From positions 75,699,440-75,763,439 of the forward strand of contig NC_037683.1 in the NCBI RefSeq assembly GCF_003255815.1: a DNA stretch of 64,000 nt, given 5' to 3'. The DNA comes from Theropithecus gelada (lineage: Eukaryota > Chordata > Mammalia > Primates > Cercopithecidae). The notes below the pieces were generated by a model. The model made no database searches and was not told the origin of the DNA. It saw nothing but the letters and a program-made list of their open reading frames with translations. This document shows positions 20,915-33,741 of the stretch, in pieces. Each line of letters starts with the position of its first letter. Within the stretch, counting starts at the first letter, position 1. Both the position numbers and the translations under genes were made by a program.

Positions 20915-21204
20915 TTTTTTTTTTTTTTTTTTTTGACACAGGATCTGACTCTGTTGCTGAGGCTGGAGTGCAGTGGCGTAATCAAGGCTCACTGCAGCTG
21001 CAACCTCCCATGCTCAAGCAATCCTCCTGCCTCAGCCTTCCAAGTGGCTAGGACAACAGGTAGGTGCTGCTGCACCCAGGCAAATTTTTTTTTTTAGGGA
21101 TGGGGTCTTGCTATGTCGCCCAGGCTGATCTTGAACTCCTAGCCTCAAGTGATCCTGGCTTCCCAAAGTGTTGGGATTAGAGGCATGAGCCAGTGTGCCC
21201 AGAC
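20915..21204 (-). mobile_element. Alu (AluJ-type), antisense
   Basis: A run of about 20 T is followed by a diverged dimer ending at GTGTGCCCAG. Confidence 0.93.
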
Positions 21205-21761
21205 TTATTTTACTCTTAACCAAGGGACCAGTAAGTCATGACAACCAGTTCAAAGGAAAATTCAAAGAGCCATACATACATACATGTATAGAGACACTTA
21301 AGAATACTGAAATGAATTAACAAATGAAGTAAAACTGGCTTATTCCACAGGGGATGGGGTAGGGATAACAATTGTCACTCCACTGAACTCATTTGCACAT
21401 CAGGAACAAGAATAATTTGCATCACTAGTCATTGCCTAAATTTACAAAGATAATGAAAGGCACAAACCTCACAGAATCAGATAATCTGGAGGTTTTGTGC
21501 TAAATGAGGCCTAATTTCCCATTGAAGACACTCAGACATCACAGTCTTTCCTAAATTTTCCCTACATGACCCACCTTTATGATAGCCTACTTTTTCTGCC
21601 TTATATTTTTAAAGCTATGTCTTTATTCTCATTGCCCAGATTACATATTTCTGAAATTTGGTGCTATCCTGGTTAGTCAGATTCTCTATAGAATTACAGT
21701 TCTGTTGATTTTTATTTACTAATTCTTCCCATGTTACCTCCAACCCCATTTGTTTTCTGGT
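21205..21761. other. Unassigned, with a short CATA run
   Basis: A small (CATA)n run lies at about 21271-21288. No gene is visible. Confidence 0.4.
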
Positions 21762-22625
21762 TGTGAAACAGGAAAGGTTCCCTTGTCCCCCTCACAGGGC
21801 ATGCAATGGGGGCGTGGCTCGCTTCTTCAGTGCCCCACTGCTCAGACCTCAAGGGGAGCATACAGACGGGCAGGCTGTGGGGCTCCGACCCCATGGCAGT
21901 GTCTAGGGGTGAATGTCTGTAGACAGTGGGCCTGTGTTACAGGGTGCTCTCTTAGTTTGCCATCTGTAGGAGGCTTGTGTTAACCAGCTCAATTAGACCC
22001 CCTTCCTTATCACAAGGACAGAGGGATTTCTGTATCCTGGGGGGTTTTGTCTTGGTGTACTGGAGGAATCATATCACATGTGGGCTTGGAGAATGAGTGT
22101 GAGGTTTTATTGAGTGGAAGTAGCTCTCAGCAGATCGGGGAGCCAGAAGGGAGATGGTTTTTCCCTGGAGTCCTGCCACTGGACCCTTCTCCAACTGCTC
22201 TGGCCAAACTTCGCATCTTCTGCCAGATGATGGCCTGCTGGTGCCTGTCAGCATGCTCTTCCGCAGTGTGCCCTCCACAACCAGCTGTTTGTGTTTTCCG
22301 CCGATGTGTTCCTCGTGACGTCCAGCCACTTGTGTGTGTGTGCCTGCTAGGGTCTCAGATTTTTAGAGGCACAGGATGGGCATGGTGGGCCAGGGTGGTC
22401 TTGGGAAATGCAACATTTGGGCTCAGAGGCAGAAGTGCCTGTCCTCCGCTAGGTCCTTGGGGGTGGAGCCCTAGCCAGGAACCACGCCCTACTTACCCAG
22501 CACTTCCCTTCTCCGCTTCCGTATCATTTAAAGAAACGATGCTCTTCCCTTCCCAGCACTCCCGTGTCAGTTGTAATATGACAGGTGGCAATGTTACATG
22601 GCTGTGTAGCAAAATATTTTCTGGA
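21762..22625 (-). mobile_element. Class I ERV solo LTR, antisense (LTR10/HERV-I-like, tentative)
   Basis: Minus-strand LTR with a long U5. AATAAA is the complement of 22106-22111. A TATA-like TAAAAA is the complement of about 22360-22366, above an R region. The U5 phrase GAGCTGGTTAACACAAGCCT (complement, about 21974-21993) is one I associate with a HERV-I/LTR10-type LTR; this name is from memory and tentative. No internal sequence flanks it. The left end reads TGTGAAACAGG; the right end is uncertain. A 194-codon frame at 22047-22631 crosses it and is not a gene. Confidence 0.6.
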
Positions 22626-23315
22626 AGCTAGCACTGTCAAGAAGGAAACTATAGGAGGAAAGGCAGTTGTGGTAAGAGAACAAATCTACTAGAAGTAATT
22701 AATCATGTAGTCTAGGAGGAAAGGAAGGCACAAAGGTCTGAGTGGAGTGAATGGGGATTGCAGACAGTATATTAAGATAAGAGTTAGCTACTTAGGAGTA
22801 AATAAGAAGGTCTGGTTGAGAGAAGAATAATGCACAAGCATTGTGACAGGGACAGCACAGCCCACCATGTAAAGGTCAAGGACACAGAATGCTATGGAGA
22901 AGTTGCAGAGAGATGGCCTTAGTTTTAGAATTATGTAATATTTCCCCTGTCCACAGGCCAAATGAAACGCAGATGGTATACACTTTGGCACCCTAAGCTT
23001 CTAGGTGAACAATATTTTTTCATAATGCATTTGATACCTACAAAGCTTTAGGAATTCAGAATAAAAAAGGCTGAAATGTCAAATTATATCAAATTATAAT
23101 ACTGCTTCCTAGCATGCATTCAACTTTCAGTTACAGTAGCTACTTTGGAACGGATTTCCTCTTTTTTCTTGGCTATTTCAGATTTTGAATGTTTGAGCAG
23201 CAGTCAAACCTAGAAGGCAACTCTCAGGAACATTGTAGACAGAACAAAGGCCTGAGGACCACCTTAATCCTAACTCCAGTTTGTGGGGGATCACCTTAAA
23301 GGTTCTTGCAATTCT
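22626..23315. other. Unassigned intergenic sequence
   Basis: No gene or confident repeat is seen. Confidence 0.4.
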
Positions 23316-23598
23316 GGCCAGGCACAGTGGCTCATGCCTGTAATCCCAGCACTTTGGGAGGACAAGGTGAGCGGATCACCTGAGGTTAAGAGTTCAAGGC
23401 CAGCCTGACCAACATGGTGAAACCCCGTCTCTACTACAAATACAAAAATTAGCCATAGGTAGTGGTGAACACCTGTAATTCCAGCTATTCAGGAGGCTGA
23501 GACAGGAGAATTGCTTGAACCTGGGAGGTGGAGGTTGTAGTGAGCTGAGATGGTGCCATTGCATTCCAGCCTGGATGACAAGAGCAAAACTCTGTCTC

Positions 23599-23631
<33 letters not shown>
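23316..23631 (+). mobile_element. Alu (AluS-type) with (AAAAG)n tail
   Basis: Full dimer ending in an A-run followed by four AAAAG units, a common decay product of Alu tails. Confidence 0.93.
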
Positions 23632-23632
<1 letters not shown>

Positions 23633-23879
23633 CTAGAGCTTTTCTCCAAATTATTAAATTAATATAACTTTAGCATAGAAAACTGGAAAACACAGAAAAG
23701 TAGGAAGAAGAAAAAACTCACCCACATCCTACCAATGATAGTATCTATTAATCTGATTGCTTTTATTTCCTATTTCTTTAAATAAGATTAAAAATGGTTC
23801 TGACCCTACAGTATATATTTTACATCCTGCTTTTTTCAATAACATAAGATATTATATCAAAATTTACTAAAACTGGCTA

Positions 23880-24305
23880 TTTACATGAATGAAAATTAAT
23901 CTTGACCCACAACTCACACCATTCACAAAAATTAATTCAAGGTAGCTCATAGCCCTAATACAAAAGCTAAGACTATGAAGCTAATCTATAAAAGCTAAAC
24001 ACTAAAGCTACAACTATAAAGAAGATAAGATAGGAGAATATCTTTGCAATCTAGGCAAAGCCTTCTTAGAACAAAAAATGCTCTAACCAGAAAAGACAAA
24101 AAAGAAATGATAGATTAGATTCATCAAAATTACTTTTATTTTTTGCTCATCAAAAGATGCTATTAAACTGAAAAAAATGCAACAGATTGGGAAAAATATT
24201 TGCAATTTATATATCTGGCAAAGGATTTGTATCCAAAATGTATAAAGAATGCCTATAAAATTCAATCCTAACAGGACAAACAATCCAGTTTCATTGCCTA
24301 AATTC
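23880..24305 (+). mobile_element. Old L1 fragment (L1M-type ORF2 3' region)
   Basis: The sense strand contains L1 ORF2 C-terminal phrases in diverged form, such as AAAAGATGCTATTAAACTG and GGCAAAGGATTTGTATCC. It is heavily mutated and has no clear ends. Confidence 0.65.
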
Positions 24306-24896
24306 ACATCAAGTAAGTGGTCAAGTTGTTGCAGGTATCTCTCAGAAGAGAGCTGGAAGGATTAGTTTGAAGCAGAAGCATCCTTGACAGAGAGGATTAG
24401 CTACAATCAGGGAAGGAAACAGGAGTAAGGGAGAATCTCAAGATATAGTAAACAACGAAAAAATTCCAATACAATATAACTAAGAGTTGGATATACTTTA
24501 CTTTGGCTAAGCGGTCTGTATCAGTCAGCTTTAGCTACATAACAACCAACTACAAAATCTCAGTGGCATACAATGTCCATCTATTTCTCACATGTCTGAG
24601 GTTGGATGAAACAACTCTACTTCAGGACTTGGTAGCTGGGGTGGTCCTACTTCTTTGGATCACACTTCTTTCGAAACACACTTCTTGAATCAGCCAAGGT
24701 GGCTGTGCCCCAAATGCTTCATTCTAGGGCCTAAGATGAAGACGGAGCAGCTTCCCTGAAGACTTCTACTCATGGTGATGTAAGAGGCATAAGAGAGCAA
24801 GCTTCACTACACAAACATATTTCAAGTTTTTCTTTGACACAGAAAGTTACATTGCTTAAGTCTGAAATCAGTGTGAGAGCTACCCACCTTTACAGT
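24306..24896. other. Unassigned; possible ancient LTR/MaLR-like repeat at 24520-24880
   Basis: The start GTATCAGTCAGCTTTAGCTA, with the AACAACCAACTAC that follows, resembles a very common old mammalian repeat. I cannot name it safely. No gene is visible. Confidence 0.35.
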
Positions 24897-25118
24897 GGTG
24901 GTTCCCAGCTAGAGGAGATTCTGTCCCCCATGGGAGGACATTGGCAATGTCTAGAGGCATTTTTGGTTGTCACAATCGCAGGTGGCGAGTAATGATACTG
25001 ACATCCACTAGGCAGAAGCCACAGGTGCAGTTAAACATCTTACAATGTCCAGAACAGCTCCTCACAGCAAAGAATTATCCAGCCCCAATGTCAATAGTGC
25101 TGAGATTAAGAATCCCGG
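24897..25118 (+). mobile_element. MER20 (hAT-Charlie DNA transposon)
   Basis: About 220 bp with the MER20 order: GGTGGTTCCCAGCTAG head, GGCAATGTCTAGAGGCATTT, AAAGAATTATCCAGCCCCAA, and a CTGAGATTAAGAATC tail. MER20 is a non-autonomous element mobilised in early mammals. Confidence 0.85.
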
Positions 25119-25720
25119 CTTTAGAGGGAGAAACTGAAAAGTTAGGTGACAAATGGCATGGATACAGGAAAAGATGAAGAATTTAGGCCTTTAATTCAGT
25201 CTACTGCAGATCTTAAATACGGATTCTCCTATTAGAATTCTTCATTGAAAATCTTGTAAATAATTAGCACCTTTTAAAGATGATGATAATATGGAACTTT
25301 TAACCTAATCTCAACAAAAGTAAAACTAAAAATATATTAACCTGGCCCTCTCAAATCCCGTTAGAACTTTGATTTTTCTGATATTTTTCTCCATGCCTGA
25401 GCTCCCACGTATCATGCACAAAGAGAAAGAGTGTAGGTCCTGTGCACATCCAAGTGCTACAGGTTTTTGCGCTTGCATAATTGCAGCAGCAAAAGCATGT
25501 ATCATTGGAGAATGTTCACATTATCACTTCTAAAGCAGTTCCAAAAAAAGAACACTTCAGAAAATATTCTCAATAAGTCAATCCCCATAACATTGCCCAA
25601 TCTCAAAATCAATCTCTGTTAAGTAATAGGAGAGGAGACAGTCATGAGTCTCCCTGTGGATGGGTGTCAGGCCAGAAGTGGTTGTTGCTCGCTATTGTGA
25701 AGGTTAAGAACAGTTCAGGG
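25119..25720. other. Unassigned intergenic sequence
   Basis: No gene is seen. The last ten bases (25711-25720) are the upstream TSD of the next Alu. Confidence 0.4.
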
Positions 25721-26013
25721 TCGGGCATAGTTGCTCACACCTGTAATCCTAGCACTTTGGGAGGCCGAGGCAGGTGGATCACTTGAGCTCAGGAGTTCGA
25801 GACCAGCCTGTGCAGCATGGTGAAACCCTGTCTCTGCAAAAAAACACAAAATTTAGCTGGGTGTGGTGGCACGGGCCTGTAATCCCAGTACTCGGGAGGC
25901 TGAGGCAGGAGAATTGCTTCAGCCCAGGAGGCAGAGGTTGCAGTGAGCCGAGATTGTGCCACTGCACTCCAGCCTGGGCAACAGAGACTCTGTCTCAAAA
26001 AAAAAAAAAAAAC
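25721..26013 (+). mobile_element. Alu (AluS/J-type), full length
   Basis: Complete dimer with a pure A tail. TSD CAGTTCAGGG at 25711-25720 and 26014-26023, perfect over 10 bp. Confidence 0.94.
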
Positions 26014-26107
26014 CAGTTCAGGGAAATACCCATGTAGGGAAAGGGCAGTCAAGTCCTTCATAATGTGGTTTTGGCCATAAATGGTATTTCTAGTGGCCAA
26101 GATTTTA

Positions 26108-26322
26108 TATGAGCCTGGACAACATAACGAGACCCCCTAACTCTACAAAAATTAAAATTAAAAAATTGGCACACACCTGTAGTCCTAGCTCTTGGGAGGC
26201 TGAGCTGGGAGGAGCACTTGAGCCCAAGAGTCTGAGGCTGCATCATGCTGTGATTACATCACTGCACTCCAACCTGGGTGACAGAGCAAGAACTTATCTC
26301 AAAAAAAAAAAAAAAAAAAAAG
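26108..26322 (+). mobile_element. 5'-truncated AluJ-type
   Basis: It starts within the left monomer (GAGCCTGGACAACATAACGA), continues through the right monomer and ends in 21 A. Confidence 0.9.
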
Positions 26323-27699
26323 ACCGTTTTGATGCCTTGCTTTTGAAGATTACCTTAGCAATTTTATCTGCCTGAAAAACAAAAACAGAGCAGAAACAAA
26401 AAGGAAAAGGAACAAAGCTATCTCATAATATTACAAAGCATTGTTGTAAAGCTGCAGCATGTTCTGCTGTCACCCATGTCATTCAGTTAGCACCATTTCC
26501 TTATAGGAAAGAGAAAGTGAACGTAAGACATGTGATACAAGGTTAAGGCTATAGATTTAAAGCAGAAATCAGGATATTAACGCGTGAAAAATTCAGAATA
26601 TATTACTACATGTAAGGTGGGATTTGGCTGATACGGGCCCTTACTGACTGTATTTGCCTTTCAGGAGTATATTGTTTGCTGCAAACAGTAGAATCCTTTA
26701 TAGCTAGTCTAAGAAAAAAATAAGGTGGAGAGTTTCGTTAAGCAATAACTGATAGCTCACAGATTCTCTGGGAGGATCAGAGGCCAGACTCTGAGGCCAC
26801 ATAGCCAAACCCAGTGCCCAGACCACACTTTGGATGAGGTGGGAGTGGGGGTGCTTTTGGGGGTATATCACTGTCATTGTCATTAAACATCTATAATGCT
26901 CAGGATAAAGTACCAGAAGATCAGTCCCACTGTCTGTGACTGTCTGGTCACACTGCACTTGAAGAAATCCGGGTCTCATGTAGATACATATGATTCATAG
27001 AATATAGGTCACATGATTGCACTCTATACAGGAATCTGAGCATGTGTACGTTTTCTGGCTTCTACATTGAGAAGGTAGTACACAGAATGTAGAAAATTAC
27101 TAAAATGAAGGAGAATCTTTGACATTGTGTGGCCACTGAAGGAGAATATCCACTACAGGAAGAAAGAAGGAAAATAAATAGTAACCAGTGTTCTATACCC
27201 TGAACTGGCAGACATGGTTAAGCCTTCAGCTTAGTAGGACTGCAACAAAAGCTGCTGCAGATCTGGAAGATGAGATGCTGCAGGATTCTTGTTGACCTCA
27301 CTAAACTTCTTGACTCTCTGTTTCCTTGTCAAGACAGTTGGGCACTCCTCAGGATCTGTGGATACTTCAGGGGCTCACAATTGCAGTCTAGTCTTTGAGA
27401 AAGTAATAGTCTCTTTGAAATTATTTATTTTGTTCCTATAAAATGACTGTCCTATTGTTTGAAATTTATGTTTTTAGCTAAAAGCTTTGGTCTACTGATA
27501 AAATTACTTCTAAAAGAGGGTAAATATTCTGTGGCTGTCATTTATACCCAAATGTAGATGACCTAAAGATCCTTTCCTGCAAGCTTGCCCCTTTCCTTTA
27601 AGTTGGATGTTCTGTTACTTGCAACTGAAAGCATTAAAACTGATTGAGTACCACTTTTAAACCATCAATAACTCAAAAATACATCATCTTAAAATAAGG
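26323..27699. other. Unassigned intergenic sequence
   Basis: No gene or confident repeat. A 91-codon minus-strand frame at 26704-26979 has no recognisable domain. Confidence 0.4.
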
Positions 27700-28135
27700 A
27701 CAAGTGGTAGACTGGGGGCTGTGCCATGCCATCATGTTCAACTACCAGGAACAGGTTCCCCAACCTGTTGTAAGACCTCAGCTGTTATCCCTCTTTGGGA
27801 AGTTCTTTGAATATAAAGATCTACCTCAACCAAAGTCACACTCCCTTCCCTGGATGCAGCCCACACAGAATGACTGGTCAGCATGAGCACATAAAGGCTT
27901 GGCTACCTATCCCCTACTCAGGACAACTCTCAATGACCATGCCAGCATGAGAGTTTTTCATGTAGTCAGCTGGGGCCTTTGTTGTGATTACATCACAGCT
28001 CATCTTCTCCGTCTGTTCAATTCTGCCTCCTTCCCTTCCACAATTGTGGATTCCAAGGGCACCCCCTAATATACTTCCTCATACCAATCTTCATTGCAGT
28101 CTGCTTCCTGGTAAGCCTCACCTATGGTAAGTGGT
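27700..28135 (+). mobile_element. Probable ERVL-class LTR (LTR33/LTR16-like)
   Basis: The right half contains TTCAATTCTGCCTCCTTCCC, a CCCTAATATAC that looks like a decayed CTAATAAAC poly(A) signal, and AGTCTGCTTCCTGG, an order I associate with old ERVL LTRs. Ends are uncertain. Confidence 0.45.
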
Positions 28136-29209
28136 ATTTATTAGTTATGATTAAGTTCAGATGCAGGTGATCAACAACCAACACAATAATGGTTCAGGTA
28201 GCACAGAAATTTATTCCCCCCAAATCAAAGTCCATATCAGAGATCTAAAGGTAGTATGGTGCATCATGGTTTGGTGCAGAGATCAAGTTCTCTCAATCTT
28301 CTTGGTCCATTCTGTAGAGATTTGACTTCATGGTCCAAGATGGACCATGTTCAGTATCCACATTCTGAAGAACAAGATGGAGGAAGAAACAAGAAGAAAC
28401 AAAGAGCACACTTGTGCTGTTTCTGAAAGACTCTCCCATGAGTTAAAGGGCCAAGGGAAAAACTTGTGTTTCTGTTAAAACTCCAGCAGGCATTTACTAT
28501 GTCTTCAATTGTTTTCGTTTTCTTTGCCTTATGATAGTCAGGCCATACTTGGACCTGCTTTGACATCCTCATTGAACTCATGCTTACTAGAGTGGCTCCC
28601 CTCAGTTCCCACTCATTCTGCCTGAGCCAAACTCCTATTTCCTATACTTGCCCACCATTTGCTTGGCCCCAGGGTTATGCCTAGCACTTAAATTCACCAC
28701 CAACATCCCTTGATACCATACATCAGAAACAAAATGTGACCTACAGCAAACCTAATGATTATAAATTGCTCTTTTCTGATCCTCCCATTTTATTGATTCT
28801 CACTCCCCAGACAAAAGACTTTAACCAAATTGCTGATTCATCAGCAATTTATTTTTTCCCATAAAGTCACCCAGCCGCCAAAACTTTCAGTTTGGCCATT
28901 TAAAATCATTTGAAATAATGGCTTTACATTTTTGGAATTTATTTATTTATATATTTCCATTTTATTTGTGCAAAAGTGCTTTCAAAGCAGGAATTGCTCT
29001 CACTGGTTGAGGACATATCTTGACTCCCTAACCTTTTCACTGGAAGTTGACAGAGATGATATTTAAAATGTATAACAAGTAAGAACATAGGCACAGACCA
29101 GTCAGGATGGATGCCAATCACAGGTAAACTGTGGGGCTGTTCCACTATACATTAGCAGCATCTTGGTCCTGGCAGTGATCATCTGATGAACATCGTGGTG
29201 TTCTGTAGT
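28136..29209. other. Unassigned intergenic sequence
   Basis: No gene is visible. 28140-28590 may be an old repeat that I cannot name. Confidence 0.4.
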
Positions 29210-29430
29210 AGCAGGAGGCAGTATGATGTGATATGGTAAAGCATGCAAGATCAAATCCCAGCTCTACCCTTTACGAACTGCAGGGCCTCAAGAAGCTTTG
29301 CCTGAGCCTCAGTTTCCTTATCTGTAAAATAAGAACAATAAAGTCCTACCTTCAGAGCCTTTATTGTGAGCATTAGAGAAGATAATTCATGTGAAGGATC
29401 TGGCATAATATCTGACACATTGCAGAAAGT
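29210..29430 (+). mobile_element. MIR (tRNA-derived ancient SINE)
   Basis: Core phrases are AAATCCCAGCTCTACC, CCTGAGCCTCAGTTTCCTTA followed by TCTGTAAAATAAG, and a GGATCTGGCATAATATCTGA end. This is the canonical MIR order. Confidence 0.9.
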
Positions 29431-29699
29431 CCAAGCTACCTTTATATTCTTAGTTAGCAGATATGCTTATTTTCTTGAGCTCTTTGGCAAAATTTTTGTA
29501 AACTTTATCAAGCAGAATGTGCAATGTTACTTTTCATAATTTTCTTTTGAGTTCAGTTCCTGGTCATCTGATAAACAAAGATAAGTTTTAGTTGCTCTGG
29601 ATGTTTGGTAAACTAAATTTAATGTTTGGTTATGAAGACTACGCTAGCCTTCTTTGGATATAATTGTTGCCTCTTTCCCTAAGATACTTAAGTTTTTAT
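29431..29699. other. Unassigned
   Basis: No gene is visible between the two MIR copies. Confidence 0.4.
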
Positions 29700-29912
29700 T
29701 TTGATAGCATAGTAGTTAAAAACACAAGCTTTGAAAGCTAAGTAGGTTTGTAGCCCATCTCTCCCAGTTCCTAGCTATGAAGACTTGGGCCAGTTGCTCC
29801 ACCCTTCTGAGCCTAATTTCTGTCATCTGTCACATAGGTATAATACAATGCTGCTGCCTTGTAGATTCAACAATATACTTTAGAACATCTAAAACAGTGC
29901 CTAGCAGAAAGA
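29700..29912 (+). mobile_element. MIR, more diverged
   Basis: Start AGCATAGTAGTTAAAAACAC, middle CTTGGGCCAGTTGC and TCATCTGTCACATAGGTATA, end AAAACAGTGCCTAGCAG. Confidence 0.85.
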
Positions 29913-31915
29913 AGAACCACTCAGTCAGCATTAGCTACTCTTATTCTGTTGTTAACTATCTCTACTTCTTATCTGAAGTAGAGGCAGTATCAATCATAAA
30001 CTTAAACTATGAAGAAACCACTAAAGGAGTTTTCATTAATCTTTTCATGATACAGGGTTCTGATTTTTTAAAAGTCTTTAGTTTCTATACATAAAATACT
30101 TGTATTTATTTACAGCAGTTGTATAAATAAGGATTCAGAAATACTTATACTACACTTAGATGTGTAGAGAACATGTACAGTAAATTTTTTTTGGTATATA
30201 ATGAATCAGATTTCTTTCATGTGCTCCCATTTGTCAGGCATTGTGGGGAAGGGGAACCACTAACTGTTAGGCCACTCCAATAAACTTAATCTACTGAAAT
30301 AATTTAAATACCCTCTTTAGATAAGCACTAAATCTCTTTTAGTAGTTTAATCTCTCAAATTTTCACCACCTTCCTCCAGAGCCTCTGTTTTTTGTCATCT
30401 GGGTTCATAGAACAAGGACAATAGCTGGGTGTTCAGTGACAGCAGAGGTGACATGAAGTCCTCAAATCCTTGTGATGGAACCTGGACCACAGCTTTTCTT
30501 TGCCATTGAGTGGCTATTCTACAGTGCTCCCTGGTGAGTGCTCAAGGGTGACTGGTCCCATCCCTGTGCCTTCTCCTGGCCAGTGCTGCTGAAGTGCAGT
30601 GGGGTACGTCATGGTGGTTTCATCTCTCAGCTTCATCAGAACCAGGTTATGCTCTTTCAGACAGCTCAGCCTTGCCTTGGCTTTCAACTGATGCTGAAGA
30701 CTCCTCTAAGACACTGCCTTTTCCCTATCCAGCCCTGACCTATAATGCCTACCTAAGCTGTGCCACTTTCACCATAGCAGACCCCATAGCAGGCCCATCT
30801 TCCTCATGCCCTTTCAGCAATATACAGGGACTTTCCATCTTTGCCACCTAGAAACCAAGGACAACTCAGGAAAACTTAACTCAGGCCCATAGTCTGTGCA
30901 AGCAGGCTGTGCCACAGAGATCTCTGCTGTGGCCGCTCCCAGTTAGTACAGAAGTTCCCTCTGGAGCCCCAAATATGAAACAAGGCAATGCCCCTCAACA
31001 TGGATGCTCCCATTCTGGTCAAAGCTCAGACAGCGGGGGCTAGGCCACTTGATCCTCACCCTTCATCTCTCTTCAATCTGTTTCCCTTCTCCCCTACAAT
31101 ACCCTGGAACCAGAAGGGGCAACTTTCATGCTTTCCACTTCATCTAAGTCACATCCTCTCCTTCCAGACTCCAACCTCATGGTGGAATCTTAATGGTAGA
31201 CAAGGTATGGGAGAAAAAAATCAGCTTACCAATTAGATGATTTTTAAATGACTGCAATACTAATTGGCTTATAGGTATTTTTGGTTTAAATAAAGCTATA
31301 TTGCATAACCATTAATAAATTGTTTCTTTTATACAAGAGGGTAAAGTACTACTCTTGTATTGATAGAGACTAAGTTGCAATTCCTACTTGTCTTTGTAAA
31401 ACTAAAAATAGAAAGGTCTTCCTTAGTTATCCTGCTAAAAGTAAAAAATGAGTGGTTTTCTGAATGCTAAGAAGGGTCAACTTAAAGGCGTTTTTTTCTC
31501 TTGTGGTTAGAGCAGATCTAGAGGCATTCATGGATAAAAAAGCATTTCTATCTGACCTTTTCGAAAATACTAAATTCCATGGACATGCATTTATAACAAC
31601 CTTGAAAGTTCTTTTGTCAGTGAACATGAAATAGATTTCTCAAAATAAATATCTTCAAGTGGATCATAGTTAATAAAAATAAACTAATTAAGTCTCCTCT
31701 TTTTAAAAACCATGAAGAATTTACAAGGATAATAGGAAAGACCAGCTTTCTTCCTGACCCTTTTGCCTAAAAATGCTGAAAAGAGAGTCTCCTGTCTTCC
31801 CTAACACCTGGTTTTTGCTGACTCTCACCAATTCCCTTACTCCACACTCACCTATTCCCAAACAAAAGTCCAGGAGACTTAAAGTTTCATAAAAACTAAG
31901 TTTTAGATCTGATAG
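29913..31915. other. Unassigned intergenic sequence, about 2 kb
   Basis: Frames of 66-105 codons exist at 29777-30094 and 30538-31236, with no domain, splice or conservation evidence. A small hairpin lies at 31331-31360 (ATACAAGAG and CTCTTGTAT arms). This is the longest stretch of the window without a recognised repeat. Confidence 0.4.
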
Positions 31916-31936
31916 AAAAAAATGTTACAGAGGTTC

Positions 31937-31946
31937 CAAGATGGCC
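31937..31946 (+). promoter_or_regulatory. YY1-type site at the L1 5' end
   Basis: CAAGATGGCC at the start of the L1 5' UTR is the known YY1 motif that positions L1 transcription. It is intact here. Confidence 0.6.
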
Positions 31947-32880
31947 GAATAGGAACAGCTCTAGTCTACAGCTCCCAGCATGAGCAAGCAGAAGACGGGT
32001 GATTTCTGCATTTCCAACTGAGGTACTGGGTTCATCCCACTGGGGCCTGTCAGTCAGTGGGTGCAGCCCACGGAGCAGGGCGGGGCATCGCCTCACCCCA
32101 GAGGCACAAGGGGTTGGAGAATTCCCTTTCCTAGCCAAGGGAAGCCGCGACAGACGGACGTACCTGGAAAATCGGGACACTCCCACCCTAATACTGTGCT
32201 TTTCCAACGGTCTTAGCAAACAGCACATCAGGAGATTATATCCCACACCTGGCTTGGAGGGTCCCACGCCCACAGAGCCTTGCTCCCTGCTAGCACAGCA
32301 GTCTAAGATCAAACTGCAAGACAGCAGCGAGGCTGGGGGAGGGGCATCGGCCATTGCTGAGGCTTGAGGAGGTAAGCAAAGCCGCTGCTAAGCTCAAACT
32401 GGGTGGAGCCCACCGCAGCTCAAGGAGTCCTGCCTGCCTCTGTAGACTCCACCTCTGGGGTCAGGGCATAGCTGAACAAAAGGCAGCAGAAACTTCTGCA
32501 GATTTAAACATCCCTGTCTGACAGCTTTGAAAAGAGTAGTGGTTCTCCCAGCATGGAGTTTGAGATCTGAGAACGGACAGACTGCCTCCTCAAGTGGGTC
32601 CCTGACCCCTGAGTAGCCTAACTGGGAGACACCTCCCAGTAGGGGCCAGCTAACACCTCATAAGGCCGGGTGCCCTCTGAGACGAAGCTTCCAGAGGAAG
32701 GATCAGGCAGAAACATTTACCGTTCCATAATATTTGCTGTTCTGCAGCCTCCGCTGGTGATACCCAGACAAAAAGGATCTGGAGTGGACCTCCAGCAAAC
32801 TCCAACAGACCTGCAGCTGAGGGTCCTGACTGTTAGAAGGAAAACTAACAAAAAGAGGTAATACCATTCAGTACACAGGC

Positions 32881-33741
32881 ATGGACAAGGACTTCATGTC
32901 TAAAACACCAAAAGCAACGGCAACAAAAGCCAAAATTGACAAATGGGATCTAATTAAACTAAAGAGCTTCTGCACAGCAAAAGAAACTACCATCAGAGTG
33001 AACAGGCAACCTACAGAATGGGAGAACATTTTTACAATCTACCCATCTGACAAAGGGCTAATATCCAGAACCTACAAAGAATTCAAACAAATTTACAAGA
33101 AAAAAGCAAACAATCCCATCAAAAAGTGGGCAAAGGATATGAACAGACACTTCTCAAAAGAAGACATTTATGCAGCCAACAAACACATGAAAAAATGCTC
33201 ATCATCACCCGCCATCAGAGAAATGCAAATCAAAACCCCAATGAGATACCATCTCACACCAGTTAGAATGGCAATCATTAAAAAATCAGGAAACAACAGG
33301 TGCTGGAGAGGATGTGGAGAAATAGGAACACTTTTATACTGTTGGTGGGACTGTAAACTAGTTCAACCATTGTGGAAAACAGTGTGGCGATTCCTCAAGG
33401 ATCTAGAACTAGAAATACCATTTGACCCAGCCATCCCATTACTGGGTATATACCCAAAGGATTATAAATCATACTGTTACAAAGACACATGCACACGTAT
33501 GTTTATTGCAGCACTATTCACAATAGCAAAGACTTGGAACCGACTCAAATGTCCATCAATGATAGGCTGGATCAAGAAAATGTGGAACGTATACACCATG
33601 GAATGCTATGCAGCCTTAAAAAAGGATGAGTTCATGTCCTTTGTAGGGACCTGGATGAAGCTGGAAGCCATCACACTGAGCAAACTATCGCAAGGACAGA
33701 AAACCAAACACCACACATTCTCACTCATAGGTGGGAATTGA
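32881..33741 (+). pseudogene. L1 ORF2 C-terminal fragment, open for 286 codons
   Basis: This frame encodes the end of ORF2p: the region after the RT thumb, then the cysteine-rich segment (RCWRGCGEIG followed by CWWDC), then the C-terminal tail ending at a stop before the 3' UTR. The endonuclease and RT catalytic domains are missing. The residue before CWWDC is Tyr where I expect His in the family. The frame is uninterrupted, consistent with a fairly young L1PA copy. Its start codon is an internal Met created by truncation, so a translated product is unlikely. Confidence 0.85.

Noticed and set aside
21762..22625. Assignment of this LTR to HERV9/LTR12
   Set aside because: Its R-U5 wording does not match what I know of LTR12. 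A HERV-I/LTR10-like origin fits better but is still tentative.
22047..22631. A 194-codon plus-strand frame as a possible gene
   Set aside because: It lies across an antisense ERV LTR and is GC-rich LTR sequence read on the wrong strand.
32840..32875. Calling the L1 junction a proven splice product
   Set aside because: No clear GT-AG evidence remains at the join. A DNA deletion explains it equally well.
32881..33741. A 286-codon frame as a functional reverse transcriptase gene
   Set aside because: It contains only the C-terminal part of L1 ORF2; the endonuclease and RT catalytic regions are absent.
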